Assembly: GCF_021556435.1 (NCBI RefSeq)
Contig: NZ_JAKGCU010000002.1
Location: 124,001 to 188,000 of the forward strand
Direction: 5' to 3'
DNA: 64,000 nt
Source of the DNA: Gordonia tangerina
GTDB taxonomy: Bacteria; Actinomycetota; Actinomycetes; Mycobacteriales; Mycobacteriaceae
In this document: positions 44,324-52,587 of the stretch, piece after piece
How the letters are laid out: every line of letters begins with the position of its first letter
Position numbering within the stretch: position 1 is the stretch's first letter
Notes under the pieces: generated by a model
Seen by the model: the letters and a program-made list of their open reading frames with translations, nothing else
What the model was told of the DNA's origin: nothing
Database searches by the model: none
Position numbers and translations under genes: made by a program

Positions 44324-45025
44324 GTGGTGTCGCAAATTACCGGGGGAACATCGGTTGACGCCAGAGGTCGTCCGTTCCGGCGGCGCCGGGCACGTCCGGC
44401 GATCATCGCCGCAGTCGTGCTGCTGGTGGCCGCGTTGATCACGTGGGCGGTGGCATTGGGCGAATCGGGGCCCGCCGCGATCCCCACCGCATGCAACCAA
44501 CCGACACCCGCATCAGCGGATCCGTCCGCTCCGCCCCCGGCGACTCCGGCCGCGGAGCCGCCGGAGCTCGCCGCGGCCGACCGGGACGAGATGCTCGAGG
44601 TGACCCCGGCGGCGCTGTCCACCTTCCAGGTCCGTGTGCTCAACGCGTCGTCTCAGCGCGGTGCCGCCCGGTCGGTGTCCGATGACCTGACGGCCCAGGG
44701 CTTCACCCCGGTCGCCGATGCCCCGTATGCCGACGACACCGTGTATCCCAATCGCGACCTGGCGTGCTATGCGCAGATTCGATTCGGGCCGGCCGGCAAG
44801 TCCGCCGCCGCGGCGGTGTGGCTGGCACTACCCTGCGCGCAGCCCGTCCTCGACGGCCGAACCGACAATTCCGTCGATGTCGCGCTCGGCGAGTACTACG
44901 AGGCCCGGGAACAATCCCAGGACGCTCAGGCCGCATTGGAGGCTCTGCGCTCGGCCGATCCGAAGAACCCGCAGACCGGTGCCGACCCCGGTCTCGTCGA
45001 GGCAGTGCACTCCTCGTCCTGCTGA
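44324..45025 (+). CDS. cei: Cei-like envelope integrity protein, LytR_C domain
   Basis: The 233-aa protein has a basic N terminus, one transmembrane helix (about 28-49, PAIIAAVVLLVAALITWAVAL), a Pro/Ala-rich linker, and an extracytoplasmic LytR C-terminal domain (about 103-190) with STFQVRVLNASSQRGAARSVSDDL and QGFTPVADAPY. In mycobacteria the homologue (Rv2700, Cei) supports envelope integrity and virulence. GTG 44324 follows GAGAAGGAG by 11 bases; GTG 44327 is equally possible. The gene is followed by a 21-bp tandem repeat and an IS insertion that separate it from suhB. Confidence 0.88.
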   Translation: MVSQITGGTSVDARGRPFRRRRARPAIIAAVVLLVAALITWAVALGESGPAAIPTACNQPTPASADPSAPPPATPAAEPPELAAADRDEMLEVTPAALSTFQVRVLNASSQRGAARSVSDDLTAQGFTPVADAPYADDTVYPNRDLACYAQIRFGPAGKSAAAAVWLALPCAQPVLDGRTDNSVDVALGEYYEAREQSQDAQAALEALRSADPKNPQTGADPGLVEAVHSSSC

Positions 45026-45062
45026 CCGCCCTCGACCGAGCGGCCCGTCCACCTACCCGAGC

Positions 45063-45116
45063 GTTGACTGGGCGCCATTTCCCGTTGACTGGGCACCATT
45101 TCCCGTTGACTGGGCA
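45063..45116 (+). repeat. 21-bp tandem repeat, about 2.6 copies
   Basis: Two adjacent units, gttgactgggcgccatttccc and gttgactgggcaccatttccc, are followed by a partial third unit gttgactgggca. The array lies 38 bases after cei and 91 bases before the IS. A related array of similar period and sequence is found at 52588-52648, so this belongs to a dispersed family. Confidence 0.85.
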
Positions 45117-45207
45117 CTGGGTAGCGCAGAGCCACCCGACGTCGACTCCGGCCTTCTGCGCACTCGACCAGAATCAGCGCCCTCGACGCGGTGGAGCGCG
45201 TCCCTAG

Positions 45208-45226
45208 CCTCGATCTTTCACGTGGC
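45208..45226 (+). repeat. left terminal inverted repeat of IS1380-family element
   Basis: CCTCGATCTTTCACGTGGC, 19 bases, matches exactly in reverse complement at 46822-46840. It is directly preceded by the target duplication CTAG (45204-45207). Confidence 0.9.
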
Positions 45227-45326
45227 TGGGTGATGGGCGGCGTGTGATACGCGAAAGTGCCTGTCTGCTGGGGGATTCTTGGCTTGTCGAAGGTCAAGGT
45301 CCGCCGAGCAGAGAGGCACTCCGCAG

Positions 45327-46714
45327 GTGAAGGGTAGCTGGTATCCACGGTTGGTTGTTGGACGCGGCCACGAGTCGCTGGTCTCCTCGTCGGGGGCAGT
45401 GTTGTTACGCGAGGCGGTTCGGCTCTCGGGGCTGGACGCGGTGCTCTCAGACGCGCTGGCGCCATGGCGGTCCGATCGCGCTCTGCACGATCCTGCGAAG
45501 GTCCTCGTCGATGAGGCGATGGTGCTGGCATTGGGTGGTGACTGTATGGCTGATCTGGCGGTGCTGCGCGCACAACCCGGGGTGTTCGGCACGGTGGCCT
45601 CGGATGCGACGGCATCGCGGGTGCTGGCGGCATTGGCGGCCGGTGGGGACGAGGCGCTCTCGGCGATCCGCGACGCGCGGGTGCGGGCTCGCGACCGGGT
45701 GTGGTCACAGCGCCGTCCGCTCGGTTCCAGCCTTTCGGGGCAGGTCATCGTCGATGTCGATGCCACCGTGGTGACCGCGCACTCCGAGAAAGAGTCGGCT
45801 GCACCGACCTATAAACGCACGTTCGGGTTTCATCCGATGTGTGCGTTGGTCGACCATGGCGAACACGGCACCGGAGAACCCCTGGTGCTGACGTTGCGAG
45901 CGGGAAATGCCTCCGCGATGGGTGCTGCTGACCACATCGCTGTCCTCGATGCAGCGCTGGCCCAGTTACCTGCCACCGACCGTGCTCAGGTGTTGGTGCG
46001 TACCGACACCGGTGGCTGTTCGAAAGCGTTTTTGCATCACATCACCGACGCCGGGTTGCAGTACTCCATCGGATTCGGGGTCAGCGACCCGATCCGCGCT
46101 GCAATCGCCACGATCCCTGTGCAGGCGTGGCGCGCAGCACTCAACGGTGACGGCGAGGCTCGCGACGGAGCCCAGGTCGCCGAACTGACCGCCTGGATGC
46201 CACCACGACCCGCGATCACCTCAGTGGCCTTAACGTGTGGCCTGTCGGGATGCGGATTATCGCGCGCCGCGAACGCCCCCACCCCGGCGCGCAACTACGA
46301 CTCACCGACGAAGACGGCTGGCGTATCACCTGCTTTGCCACCAACACCCGAGGACGAGGCTGGACACTGCCCATGCTCGAGGTGCGTCACCGCCAGCGTG
46401 CCCGTGCCGAGGACCGTATCCGCAGCCTCAAAGACACCGGGATGCGTAATCTCCCTTTCCACGGTTTCGCGCACAACCAGCTGTGGCTCGAAATCGTGTC
46501 CCTGGCCGCAGAATTGATCGCTTGGACCCAAACATTGGGATTCCACGAACACAGTCCGGTACGCCGATGGGCACCCAAGAAGCTGCGCCTGCGACTGTTC
46601 TCGGTCGCTGGACGCATCGTGCATACCGGGCGGCGACGGCGACTGCACCTCCCCCGAGACTGGCCCTACCTCGACCTCCTCGACACCGCCTGGACCACCT
46701 TGCAGACCGCCTGA
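45327..46714 (+). pseudogene. IS1380-family DDE transposase, frameshifted
   Basis: The first frame (GTG 45327 onward) gives a normal transposase N terminus and core: YPRLVVGRGHESLVSSSGAVLLREA, DEAMVLALGGDCMADLAVLRAQP, VDVDATVVTAHSEKESAAPTYKRTFGFHP, VLVRTDTGGCSKAFLHHI. Homology leaves this frame after VAELTAWMPPRP at about 46211 and resumes one frame over with HLSGLNVWPVGMRIIARRERPHPGAQL, SLKDTGMRNLPFH and a normal C terminus to 46714. The change equals loss of one base within about 46200-46216. No A/T-rich slippery heptamer is present, so a mutation or sequencing error is likelier than programmed frameshifting. Confidence 0.9.
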
Positions 46715-46821
46715 GCCGTCGCTCCCACCCCAACAACCAAGGACCTCGAACAGCCGGCGACCGAACGCCGGGAATCGCCCCTGCTCACCCCACGCTGACC
46801 CGCTGACCACCACAAACGCCG

Positions 46822-46840
46822 GCCACGTGAAAGATCGAGG
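46822..46840 (-). repeat. right terminal inverted repeat of IS1380-family element
   Basis: Reverse complement of the left end CCTCGATCTTTCACGTGGC, 19 of 19 bases. It is directly followed by the second copy of the CTAG target duplication. Confidence 0.9.
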
Positions 46841-46891
46841 CTAGTGTCCCGCGTCGGAAATTCGTTGATGATTTCGGGCGCGGGACACTAG
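46841..46891. repeat. 51-bp hairpin with 13-bp perfect arms at suhB stop
   Basis: CTAGTGTCCCGCG (46841-46853) and CGCGGGACACTAG (46879-46891) are perfect inverted repeats around a 25-base loop. The suhB stop codon TAG is formed by the right arm. Before the IS insertion this hairpin lay directly between the convergent cei and suhB genes and could have been their shared terminator, or a small mobile-element remnant. Confidence 0.7.
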
Positions 46892-47787
46892 TCGGCGGAC
46901 ATGGTCCTGCGTGCCCCGAGTCGGTCGAGAACCTCGATGAAGTCGTCGGCGATGCCGGGCGCACACGCAAGGGTGACGTGACCGTCCGAAGAGCGCGAAT
47001 CCGGTGGCGGGGTGTGCACCACTGCGCCCGCCTCGGCGGCGATCAATCCGCCGGCCGCCCAGTCCCACGGGCTCAATCCGTGTTCGAAATGCGCATCCAC
47101 CGCACCACTTGCGACCATGCACAGATCCAAGGCGGCCGCGCCGACCCGCCGCAGATCACGAACCTGCGGCAGCAACTCGGCGACGATGGCCCCTTGCTCG
47201 GCCCGACGGCGCGCGTCATAGGAGAAACCCGTCGCGACCAGGGCGAGCTCGACACGGTCGATCGGGTTACAGGCCAGCGCAATCGGCCCGGTGCCGGCGT
47301 CGAGGCGTGCACCTGCGCCGAGCGACGCGGAGTACGTGATCGCACGCGCCACATCCACGACCGCACCGGCAACCGAACGACCGTCCACCTGGGCGGCAAC
47401 CGAGACCGCATAGGCCGGGATGCCGTACATGAAGTTCACGGTTCCGTCGATGGGGTCCACCACCCAGCGCACTCCGGACGGCACATCGACCGAGCCACCC
47501 GATTCCTCGCCCAGCACCTCGTCGCCGGGCCGGCGTGCGCGCAATTCGGATCGGACGAGCTGTTCGGTCTCGGTGTCGGCGAGCGTCACCGGATCAGTGG
47601 GCGTCGATTTGGTGCTGACGGCCGGCGCCTGGGTGGATCGGTCCGATCCGGTATCGACCGCGCCGGGGTCGTGACCGGGCCGGGCGCCGAACAACTCGGA
47701 TCGCCGGACCCGGACATGGGCGGCGGCACGTTGTGCCACATCGATTGCGACACGCTCGAGTTCGTCGAAGCCGGGATCATCGGTCAC
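46888..47787 (-). CDS. suhB: inositol monophosphatase family protein
   Basis: The 299-aa enzyme has the IMPase signatures: LADTETEQLVRSEL, GEESGG for the metal-binding Glu, motif A WVVDPIDGTVNFMYG, and motif B SPWDWAAGGLIAAEAGA. It should dephosphorylate inositol phosphates, supplying inositol for the phosphoinositide lipids made by the pgsA-pimA operon in this window. An unusual acidic/Ser-Thr-rich insert (about 28-60, ending TKSTPTDP) lies between the first helix and the core. Start ATG at 47787 (MTDDPGFDELERVA). It corresponds to mycobacterial Rv2701c. Confidence 0.93.
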   Translation of the reverse strand: MTDDPGFDELERVAIDVAQRAAAHVRVRRSELFGARPGHDPGAVDTGSDRSTQAPAVSTKSTPTDPVTLADTETEQLVRSELRARRPGDEVLGEESGGSVDVPSGVRWVVDPIDGTVNFMYGIPAYAVSVAAQVDGRSVAGAVVDVARAITYSASLGAGARLDAGTGPIALACNPIDRVELALVATGFSYDARRRAEQGAIVAELLPQVRDLRRVGAAALDLCMVASGAVDAHFEHGLSPWDWAAGGLIAAEAGAVVHTPPPDSRSSDGHVTLACAPGIADDFIEVLDRLGARRTMSAD

Positions 47788-47970
47788 GCAACCATGTCAG
47801 CACACCGACACCGGCCGCGTCGCGGCGGGATGAGCGGTGAACACCGGGACCGGCAACGATGACGAGTTGGTGTCGACCACAGCGTCGCGTCCGCGCGCTG
47901 GATAGCCTAGGTCGCACACGATTTCCCCGAGTACGGGGAACCCGACGGTTCGATCAGAGAGGACCCGGAC

Positions 47971-48762
47971 ATGAGCGATGCCGAGGCAGCGAGCACCGAG
48001 ACAGCCACCCCCACCAACCTCGGATTCGGCGTCGACGTCGGTGGTTCCGGAATCAAGGGCGGCATCGTCGACCTCGACAGCGGCGAGCTGGTCGGCGAGC
48101 GCTTCAAAGTGCTCACACCCCAGCCCTCGACGCCAGAGGCCGTGGCGGGCGGTGTGGCCGAGGTCGTCGAACACTTCGGGTGGACCGGACCGGTCGGCAT
48201 CACCCTGCCCGGCGTGGTCACCGACGGCATCATGCGCACCGCAGCCAACATCGACAAGGGCTGGATCGACACCGACGTCTACGAGCTGTTCAGCTCGCAT
48301 CTGGGGGGTCGGCAGGTCTCGGTGCTCAACGACGCCGACGCCGCCGGGATGGCCGAGGACCGCTACGGTGCGGCGGCCGATGTGGACGGCGTCGTGATGC
48401 TGCTGACTCTGGGCACCGGCATCGGCTCGGCGATCCTGATCGACGGCACCCTGGTACCCAACACCGAGCTCGGGCACATGATCGTCGACGGCAAAGAAGC
48501 CGAACACCGGGCGTCGTCGAAGGTGAAAGAAGACAAGGGCTGGAGCTATGAGAAGTGGGCCGGCAAGGTCTCCAAGGTTCTCGAGGCCTACGAAGTTCTG
48601 TTCTGGCCCAAGGTCTTCGTGATCGGCGGTGGTATCAGCCGCAAGAGTGACAAATGGGTGCCGTTCCTCACCAACTCGACACCGGTCGTGCCCGCGACGT
48701 TGAAGAACACCGCGGGTATCGTCGGCGCGGCGATGGCGGTGACCGCCGGGCTACGCGCCTGA
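47971..48762 (+). CDS. ppgK: polyphosphate glucokinase (ROK family)
   Basis: PpgK phosphorylates glucose using inorganic polyphosphate and, usually, ATP. The 263-aa protein has the phosphate-binding loop FGVDVGGSGIKGGIVD, GITLPGVVTDGIM, VLNDADAAGMAEDRYG with the catalytic Asp, LLTLGTGIGSAILIDG, and PNTELGHMIVDGKEAEHRA, all conserved in actinobacterial PpgK. The length is normal. It lies between suhB and sigA, the same order as in mycobacteria (Rv2701c-ppgK-sigA). ATG 47971 follows GAGAGGA. Confidence 0.96.
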   Translation: MSDAEAASTETATPTNLGFGVDVGGSGIKGGIVDLDSGELVGERFKVLTPQPSTPEAVAGGVAEVVEHFGWTGPVGITLPGVVTDGIMRTAANIDKGWIDTDVYELFSSHLGGRQVSVLNDADAAGMAEDRYGAAADVDGVVMLLTLGTGIGSAILIDGTLVPNTELGHMIVDGKEAEHRASSKVKEDKGWSYEKWAGKVSKVLEAYEVLFWPKVFVIGGGISRKSDKWVPFLTNSTPVVPATLKNTAGIVGAAMAVTAGLRA

Positions 48763-48946
48763 CCGCCTCGTGGAGGTGATCGGGGCGGATCGCGACGTGG
48801 CCTGACCAGGGCTTTGCCACATGGTGCGAGGCGATGTCGTTACAATGGTCCACACCGGTCATCGCGCACCGAGAAATCAAGCCCCTGATCCGCGTCGGCG
48901 TGCGCCGCCGTCGGTGGATACACGAGTCAGTTCCGAAAGGTTGTAC

Positions 48947-50377
48947 GTGGCAGCCACCAAGACCCGACAGGCCGACGTCGACGAATCGACAGACGCGACT
49001 ACCGCCACGGAGCCTGCGCCGGCCCAACGGACCGCCAAGAAAGCCGCCAAGAAGGCCGCCGCCCGCAAGGCACCCGCGAAGAAGGCAGCAAAGAAGGCGG
49101 CGAGCAAACGCGCCCCGAAGAAGGGCACCAAGCCTGCCGATTCCGACGGCGAGTCGACCGAAGATCTCGACGACAGCGGCACCATCGACGACATCGATGG
49201 TCCCGATGCCGAACTCGGCGACGATGTCGAGATCGACGACATCGAGGTCGACGAGGACGACGAGGCCTCCGACGACGACTCCTCCGAGGATGACGAGGAC
49301 GACGACACGGCCGACGCCGAGACCGCACCGGCGGCGACGAAGGCCACCGGCACCAAGGCCAAAGCGGACAGCAAGGAGAAGACCTCCGGCGACTTCGTCT
49401 GGGACGAAGAAGAATCCGAGGCACTCCGCCAGGCCCGCAAGGACGCCGAACTCACCGCGTCGGCCGATTCCGTCCGCGCCTATCTGAAGCAGATCGGCAA
49501 GGTCGCCCTGCTCAACGCCGAGGAGGAGGTCGAACTCGCCAAGCGCATCGAAGCCGGCCTGTTCGCAACCGAGCGGCTGCGCCGGATCGTCGATTCCGGC
49601 GAGAAGATCAGCACCGCCGCCAAACGCGACCTGAACTGGATCTCCCGCGACGGAAACCGTGCCAAGAACCACCTGCTCGAGGCAAACCTCCGGCTCGTGG
49701 TGTCGCTGGCCAAGCGCTACACCGGTCGCGGTATGGCGTTCCTGGATCTCATCCAAGAGGGCAACCTCGGTCTGATCCGCGCGGTGGAGAAGTTCGACTA
49801 CACCAAGGGCTACAAGTTCTCCACCTACGCGACGTGGTGGATCCGGCAGGCGATCACCCGTGCGATGGCCGACCAGGCACGCACCATCCGCATCCCGGTG
49901 CACATGGTGGAGGTCATCAACAAGTTGGGCCGGATCCAGCGCGAACTGCTCCAGGATCTCGGCCGCGAGCCCACCCCGGAGGAGCTCGCCAAGGAGATGG
50001 ACATCACGCCGGAGAAGGTGCTGGAGATCCAGCAGTACGCGCGTGAACCGATCTCACTGGACCAGACCATCGGCGACGAGGGCGACAGCCAACTCGGTGA
50101 CTTCATCGAGGACTCCGAGGCCGTGGTCGCGGTGGACGCCGTGAGTTTCACCCTGCTGCAAGACCAGCTGCAGTCGGTGCTGGAGACGCTGTCCGAACGC
50201 GAGGCCGGTGTGGTCCGGCTACGCTTCGGTCTCACCGACGGCCAGCCACGGACCCTCGACGAGATCGGTCAGGTCTACGGCGTGACGCGCGAACGTATCC
50301 GCCAGATCGAGTCGAAGACGATGTCGAAGTTGCGGCACCCGTCGCGGTCGCAGGTGCTGCGCGACTACCTGGACTGA
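48947..50377 (+). CDS. sigA: principal RNA polymerase sigma factor SigA
   Basis: SigA directs RNA polymerase to housekeeping promoters. The 476-aa protein begins [14 protein letters not shown] from GTG 48947, 6 bases after GAAAGG, matching the mycobacterial start. Residues 25-65 are Lys/Ala-rich and 65-140 strongly acidic. Region 1.2 follows ([19 protein letters not shown]), then region 2 with [23 protein letters not shown] and [14 protein letters not shown], region 3 ([16 protein letters not shown]) and region 4 HTH ([20 protein letters not shown]) ending LRDYLD. The stop overlaps the convergent DUF952 gene by 13 bases. Confidence 0.98.
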   Translation: MAATKTRQADVDESTDATTATEPAPAQRTAKKAAKKAAARKAPAKKAAKKAASKRAPKKGTKPADSDGESTEDLDDSGTIDDIDGPDAELGDDVEIDDIEVDEDDEASDDDSSEDDEDDDTADAETAPAATKATGTKAKADSKEKTSGDFVWDEEESEALRQARKDAELTASADSVRAYLKQIGKVALLNAEEEVELAKRIEAGLFATERLRRIVDSGEKISTAAKRDLNWISRDGNRAKNHLLEANLRLVVSLAKRYTGRGMAFLDLIQEGNLGLIRAVEKFDYTKGYKFSTYATWWIRQAITRAMADQARTIRIPVHMVEVINKLGRIQRELLQDLGREPTPEELAKEMDITPEKVLEIQQYAREPISLDQTIGDEGDSQLGDFIEDSEAVVAVDAVSFTLLQDQLQSVLETLSEREAGVVRLRFGLTDGQPRTLDEIGQVYGVTRERIRQIESKTMSKLRHPSRSQVLRDYLD

Positions 50378-50781
50378 TCTCGGCTCGATGGGTCCGAATC
50401 CGACCCGGAGATCTTCGTCACGAACGCGGGCGGTGCGAAAGCACCGTCCGCGTTCGCCTTATATGGGTGTACGTCGATGACGGCATCGACCGGCAATGCG
50501 CCGTAGAGATGGGGGAACCGCATCCCCTCAGGATCAGACGGCACTCCCGGTTCCCAGACGACCGGCGCCGACAGCCGGTCCGGGTCGATGACGAGCAGCA
50601 CGAGGTCGTCGCGTCCGGCATACAGCCGGTTGGCCGGGAGATGGACCTGAGCGGGCCCAGAGAGGTGGATGAACCCGACTTCGGTGAGCGACGGCGGTTC
50701 GTGAGATCCGGCCCGGCGCGACTGCTCCCATTCGACGCGGGCACACAGGTGCAGCAGCACAGGCTCGGAGTCGACATTCAT
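50365..50781 (-). CDS. DUF952 family protein
   Basis: The 138-aa cytosolic protein shows the DUF952 pattern: [56 protein letters not shown] and the [21 protein letters not shown] block. Members are small alpha/beta proteins of unknown function. Its last codons overlap the end of sigA on the opposite strand, and a 16-bp-stem hairpin (50421-50456) that probably terminates sigA lies inside its coding region, encoding part of [11 protein letters not shown]. It has no operon partner. Confidence 0.88.
   Translation of the reverse strand: MNVDSEPVLLHLCARVEWEQSRRAGSHEPPSLTEVGFIHLSGPAQVHLPANRLYAGRDDLVLLVIDPDRLSAPVVWEPGVPSDPEGMRFPHLYGALPVDAVIDVHPYKANADGAFAPPAFVTKISGSDSDPSSRDQSR
50421..50456 (+). terminator. 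strong hairpin 43 bases after sigA, inside convergent gene
   Basis: CGAACGCGGGCGGTGC pairs with GCACCGTCCGCGTTCG (16 bp, one G-T wobble on the plus transcript) around a GAAA tetraloop, followed by CCTTATAT. A GNRA-type loop on so long a stem is a very stable structure. It sits where a sigA terminator is expected but within the DUF952 reading frame. Confidence 0.75.
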
Positions 50782-50881
50782 AGGTCGTTGCTTAAACCAT
50801 CCGGCAGCCGGCTTGTCAAGAGTTGTGCGCGGTCGGATTCTCCCGACCGTGCCAAATGCACGGATCGGGTCGGTCTGCCCT

Positions 50882-50887
50882 TACGAT
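50882..50887 (+). promoter_or_regulatory. -10 box for leaderless leader-peptide transcript
   Basis: TACGAT lies 7 bases before ATG 50895, so transcription would begin at or next to the A of the start codon. No clear -35 is seen, as is common for actinobacterial SigA promoters. This supports a leaderless mRNA for the leader peptide and tauE. Confidence 0.65.
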
Positions 50888-50894
50888 TCTCCGC

Positions 50895-50972
50895 ATGCTG
50901 GTGACCCGACGAGCCATCGACCTCCTGAGGGTGGCGTCGATGCTGTGTCTGCGGCGCCGCGGCCCGATCTGA
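50895..50972 (+). CDS. 25-aa Cys-containing regulatory leader peptide
   Basis: ATG CTG GTG ACC ... encodes a 25-residue peptide containing VTRRAIDLLRVASMLCLRRR. It closely matches the consensus of actinobacterial leader peptides found upstream of sulphur-assimilation genes (pattern T-S/R-R-R-x-x-D-L-x-R-V-A-S-x-L-C). It ends in TGA 110 bases before tauE. A -10 box 7 bases upstream implies a leaderless mRNA. By analogy with mycobacterial Cys-responsive leaderless uORFs, the ribosome would pause at the Cys codon (50946-50948) when charged tRNA-Cys is scarce and alter folding downstream. The peptide itself is not expected to have a stable role. Confidence 0.82.
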   Translation: MLVTRRAIDLLRVASMLCLRRRGPI

Positions 50973-51004
50973 TCGAGATGCCGCGGCGCGTACCCCATCG
51001 CGCC
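50954..51004 (+). promoter_or_regulatory. candidate Cys-responsive attenuator with competing hairpins
   Basis: The 3' coding part of the leader (gcgccgcggc, 50954-50963) is perfectly complementary to gccgcggcgc (50980-50989). The same 3' arm (ggcgcg, 50985-50990) can instead pair with cgcgcc (50999-51004). The two structures exclude each other, and the first arm starts only 5 bases after the Cys codon, within the footprint of a ribosome stalled there. No U tract follows, so control could be Rho-dependent or act on access to tauE translation. Confidence 0.6.
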
Positions 51005-51081
51005 AGCGTCTGCCAGGGTTTCCCGGCTACCGGTGCGTGTCCGCACAACCCCGAGTCATTTGAACCGAAAGTTCTCATCGC

Positions 51082-52056
51082 ATGCGCACCATCGTCCTGA
51101 TCGGCCTGGTCGGTCTCGCCGCTCAACTCGTCGACGGCAGCCTCGGCATGGCCTACGGCGTCACCACCACCACCCTGTTGTTGGCCATCGGGGCCAACCC
51201 CGCCGCCGCGTCGGCCACGGTCCACCTGGCCGAGATCGGGACCACACTCGTGTCCGGGGTATCGCATTGGCGCTTCGGCAACGTCGACTGGAAGGTCGTC
51301 CGACGCATCGCCCTGCCCGGCGCGATCGGCGCGTTTCTCGGCGCGACCGTGTTGTCGAATCTCTCCACCGAGGCTGCGGCTCCGCTGATGGCCATCATCC
51401 TGTTGCTGCTGGGTCTCTACATTCTGACCCGGTTCACCTTCCAGGGCATCCCGCGTCAGCATCTCGGCAAGCCGCTGCGCAAGCGGTTCCTGTCCCCGCT
51501 GGGACTCGTCGCCGGTTTCGTCGATGCCACCGGTGGCGGCGGTTGGGGGCCCGTCGGCACCCCGGCCATACTCGCCAGCGGGCGACTCGAACCGCGCAAG
51601 GTCATCGGTTCCATCGACACCAGCGAGTTCATCATCGCGGTGGCCGCGAGTCTGGGCTTCCTGGTGAGTCTGGGCTCGCAAGGGATCAACTTCGCGTGGG
51701 TCGGCGCGATCCTGGTCGGTGGGATCATCGCTGCCCCGATCGCGGCCTGGCTGGTCCGGCACATCCCGCCGCGGCTGCTCGGTGCCTCGGTCGGTGGTCT
51801 GATCGTGCTCACCAACACCCGCAGCCTGCTGCGCAGCGATCTCGTCGACGTCCCGTCGGCCGCACAGACGGGCATCTACCTCACGATCATCGTGCTGTGG
51901 GTGGCCGCCTTCGCGTACTCGCTGCGGGAGTACCTGCGTGACCGCGAGAACGAGTCGTCGGACGCCGTCAGTCGGCTGCGTGCCGAGCAGGCCGAGGCTG
52001 TGGAGCACGAACCCGATGAGGCCGCTGAGCCGACCGGTACCCCGGCCGTGGGCTGA
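51082..52056 (+). CDS. TauE/SafE-family sulfite/organosulfonate exporter
   Basis: The 324-aa protein has eight hydrophobic helices in two repeats typical of TauE/SafE (DUF81): IVLIGLVGLAAQLVDGSLGMAYG at the start, GANPAAASATVHLAEIGTTLVSGVSHW, and in the second half VAGFVDATGGGGWGPVGTPAIL, then VIGSIDTSEFIIAVAASLGFL. A 45-residue acidic cytoplasmic tail follows. The family exports sulfite, sulfoacetate and related anions. The upstream Cys leader peptide makes a sulfur role likely here. ATG 51082 is used. No other sulfur genes are nearby. Confidence 0.9.
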   Translation: MRTIVLIGLVGLAAQLVDGSLGMAYGVTTTTLLLAIGANPAAASATVHLAEIGTTLVSGVSHWRFGNVDWKVVRRIALPGAIGAFLGATVLSNLSTEAAAPLMAIILLLLGLYILTRFTFQGIPRQHLGKPLRKRFLSPLGLVAGFVDATGGGGWGPVGTPAILASGRLEPRKVIGSIDTSEFIIAVAASLGFLVSLGSQGINFAWVGAILVGGIIAAPIAAWLVRHIPPRLLGASVGGLIVLTNTRSLLRSDLVDVPSAAQTGIYLTIIVLWVAAFAYSLREYLRDRENESSDAVSRLRAEQAEAVEHEPDEAAEPTGTPAVG

Positions 52057-52322
52057 TGCGACTTCGAGCGCACATGGTCGACGACGATGTGCTGGGCTCG
52101 TGTGAGCGTTGTCTCAGCACACGTAAACTCGGATTGAGCGCGTGTTGCCGCTGGAGCAGCACGTGTTAACGGTGAGTGACGACACACCCGGGCGACCCGC
52201 GGAACAATACGAAACGCTCATACGTCTGAAAGGGTGAGGGTGACGCATCAGACCGATGTGTCGGCTCACGAAGGGAAAGGCGACCGGCAACGACGCCACC
52301 GCCGGACCGGGACGGAGGAACT
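52057..52322. other. 266-base intergenic region before DUF7455 gene
   Basis: No gene or strong structure is seen. It should hold the promoter of the following zinc-ribbon gene; -10-like words (TAAACT near 52125, CATACGT near 52220) are present without convincing -35 partners. A good ribosome-binding site (ACGGAGGAACT) ends the region. Confidence 0.35.
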
Positions 52323-52526
52323 ATGTCAGACACAGCCACCACAGCCCCGATCTCCATGCCGCTGACCGCCGCCGATCGCTGTGATCGTTGCGGAGCGGCC
52401 GCCAAGGTGCGGGCTGTACTGCCCGCCGGTGGCGAGCTTCTCTTCTGCCGCCACCACTTCAACGAGCACGAGGCCAAGCTCGTGGAGCTGTCCGCAGTCG
52501 TGGAGTCGAGCGAAGAATTGGTCTGA
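52323..52526 (+). CDS. DUF7455 small zinc-ribbon-like protein
   Basis: The 67-aa protein has one CDRCG at about 20-24 and a second half-site FCRHHFNEH at about 41-49, giving a CxxC...CxxH/H zinc site. It begins MSDTATTAPISMPLTAADRC. These features match the short actinobacterial DUF7455 family, common between sigA and sigB and of unknown function. A strong ribosome-binding site precedes ATG 52323, suggesting good expression. Confidence 0.88.
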   Translation: MSDTATTAPISMPLTAADRCDRCGAAAKVRAVLPAGGELLFCRHHFNEHEAKLVELSAVVESSEELV

Positions 52527-52587
52527 ATCGTCCACACGATGTCGCGACCCGGTCGGAGTGATCCGGCCGGGTCGCTGTCGTATCACC

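Larger units (their letters stand above)
45208..46840 (+). mobile_element. IS1380-family insertion sequence, 1633 bp
   Basis: The element is bounded by perfect 19-bp terminal inverted repeats starting CCT and flanked by a 4-bp direct repeat CTAG (45204-45207 and 46841-46844), which fits IS1380-family target duplications. It encodes one transposase on the plus strand, split by a frameshift. It inserted between cei and suhB, exactly at the CTAG edge of a 51-bp hairpin. The intact ends and target duplication suggest recent insertion; the frameshift suggests the copy is now inactive without help in trans. Confidence 0.93.

Noticed and set aside
45063-45116. CRISPR array
   Set aside because: The repeat units are directly adjacent with no unique spacers, and no cas genes are present.
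46200-46240. Programmed ribosomal frameshift in the IS transposase
   Set aside because: No slippery heptamer or stimulatory structure stands out, and IS1380 elements normally use one uninterrupted ORF; a one-base loss explains the data better.
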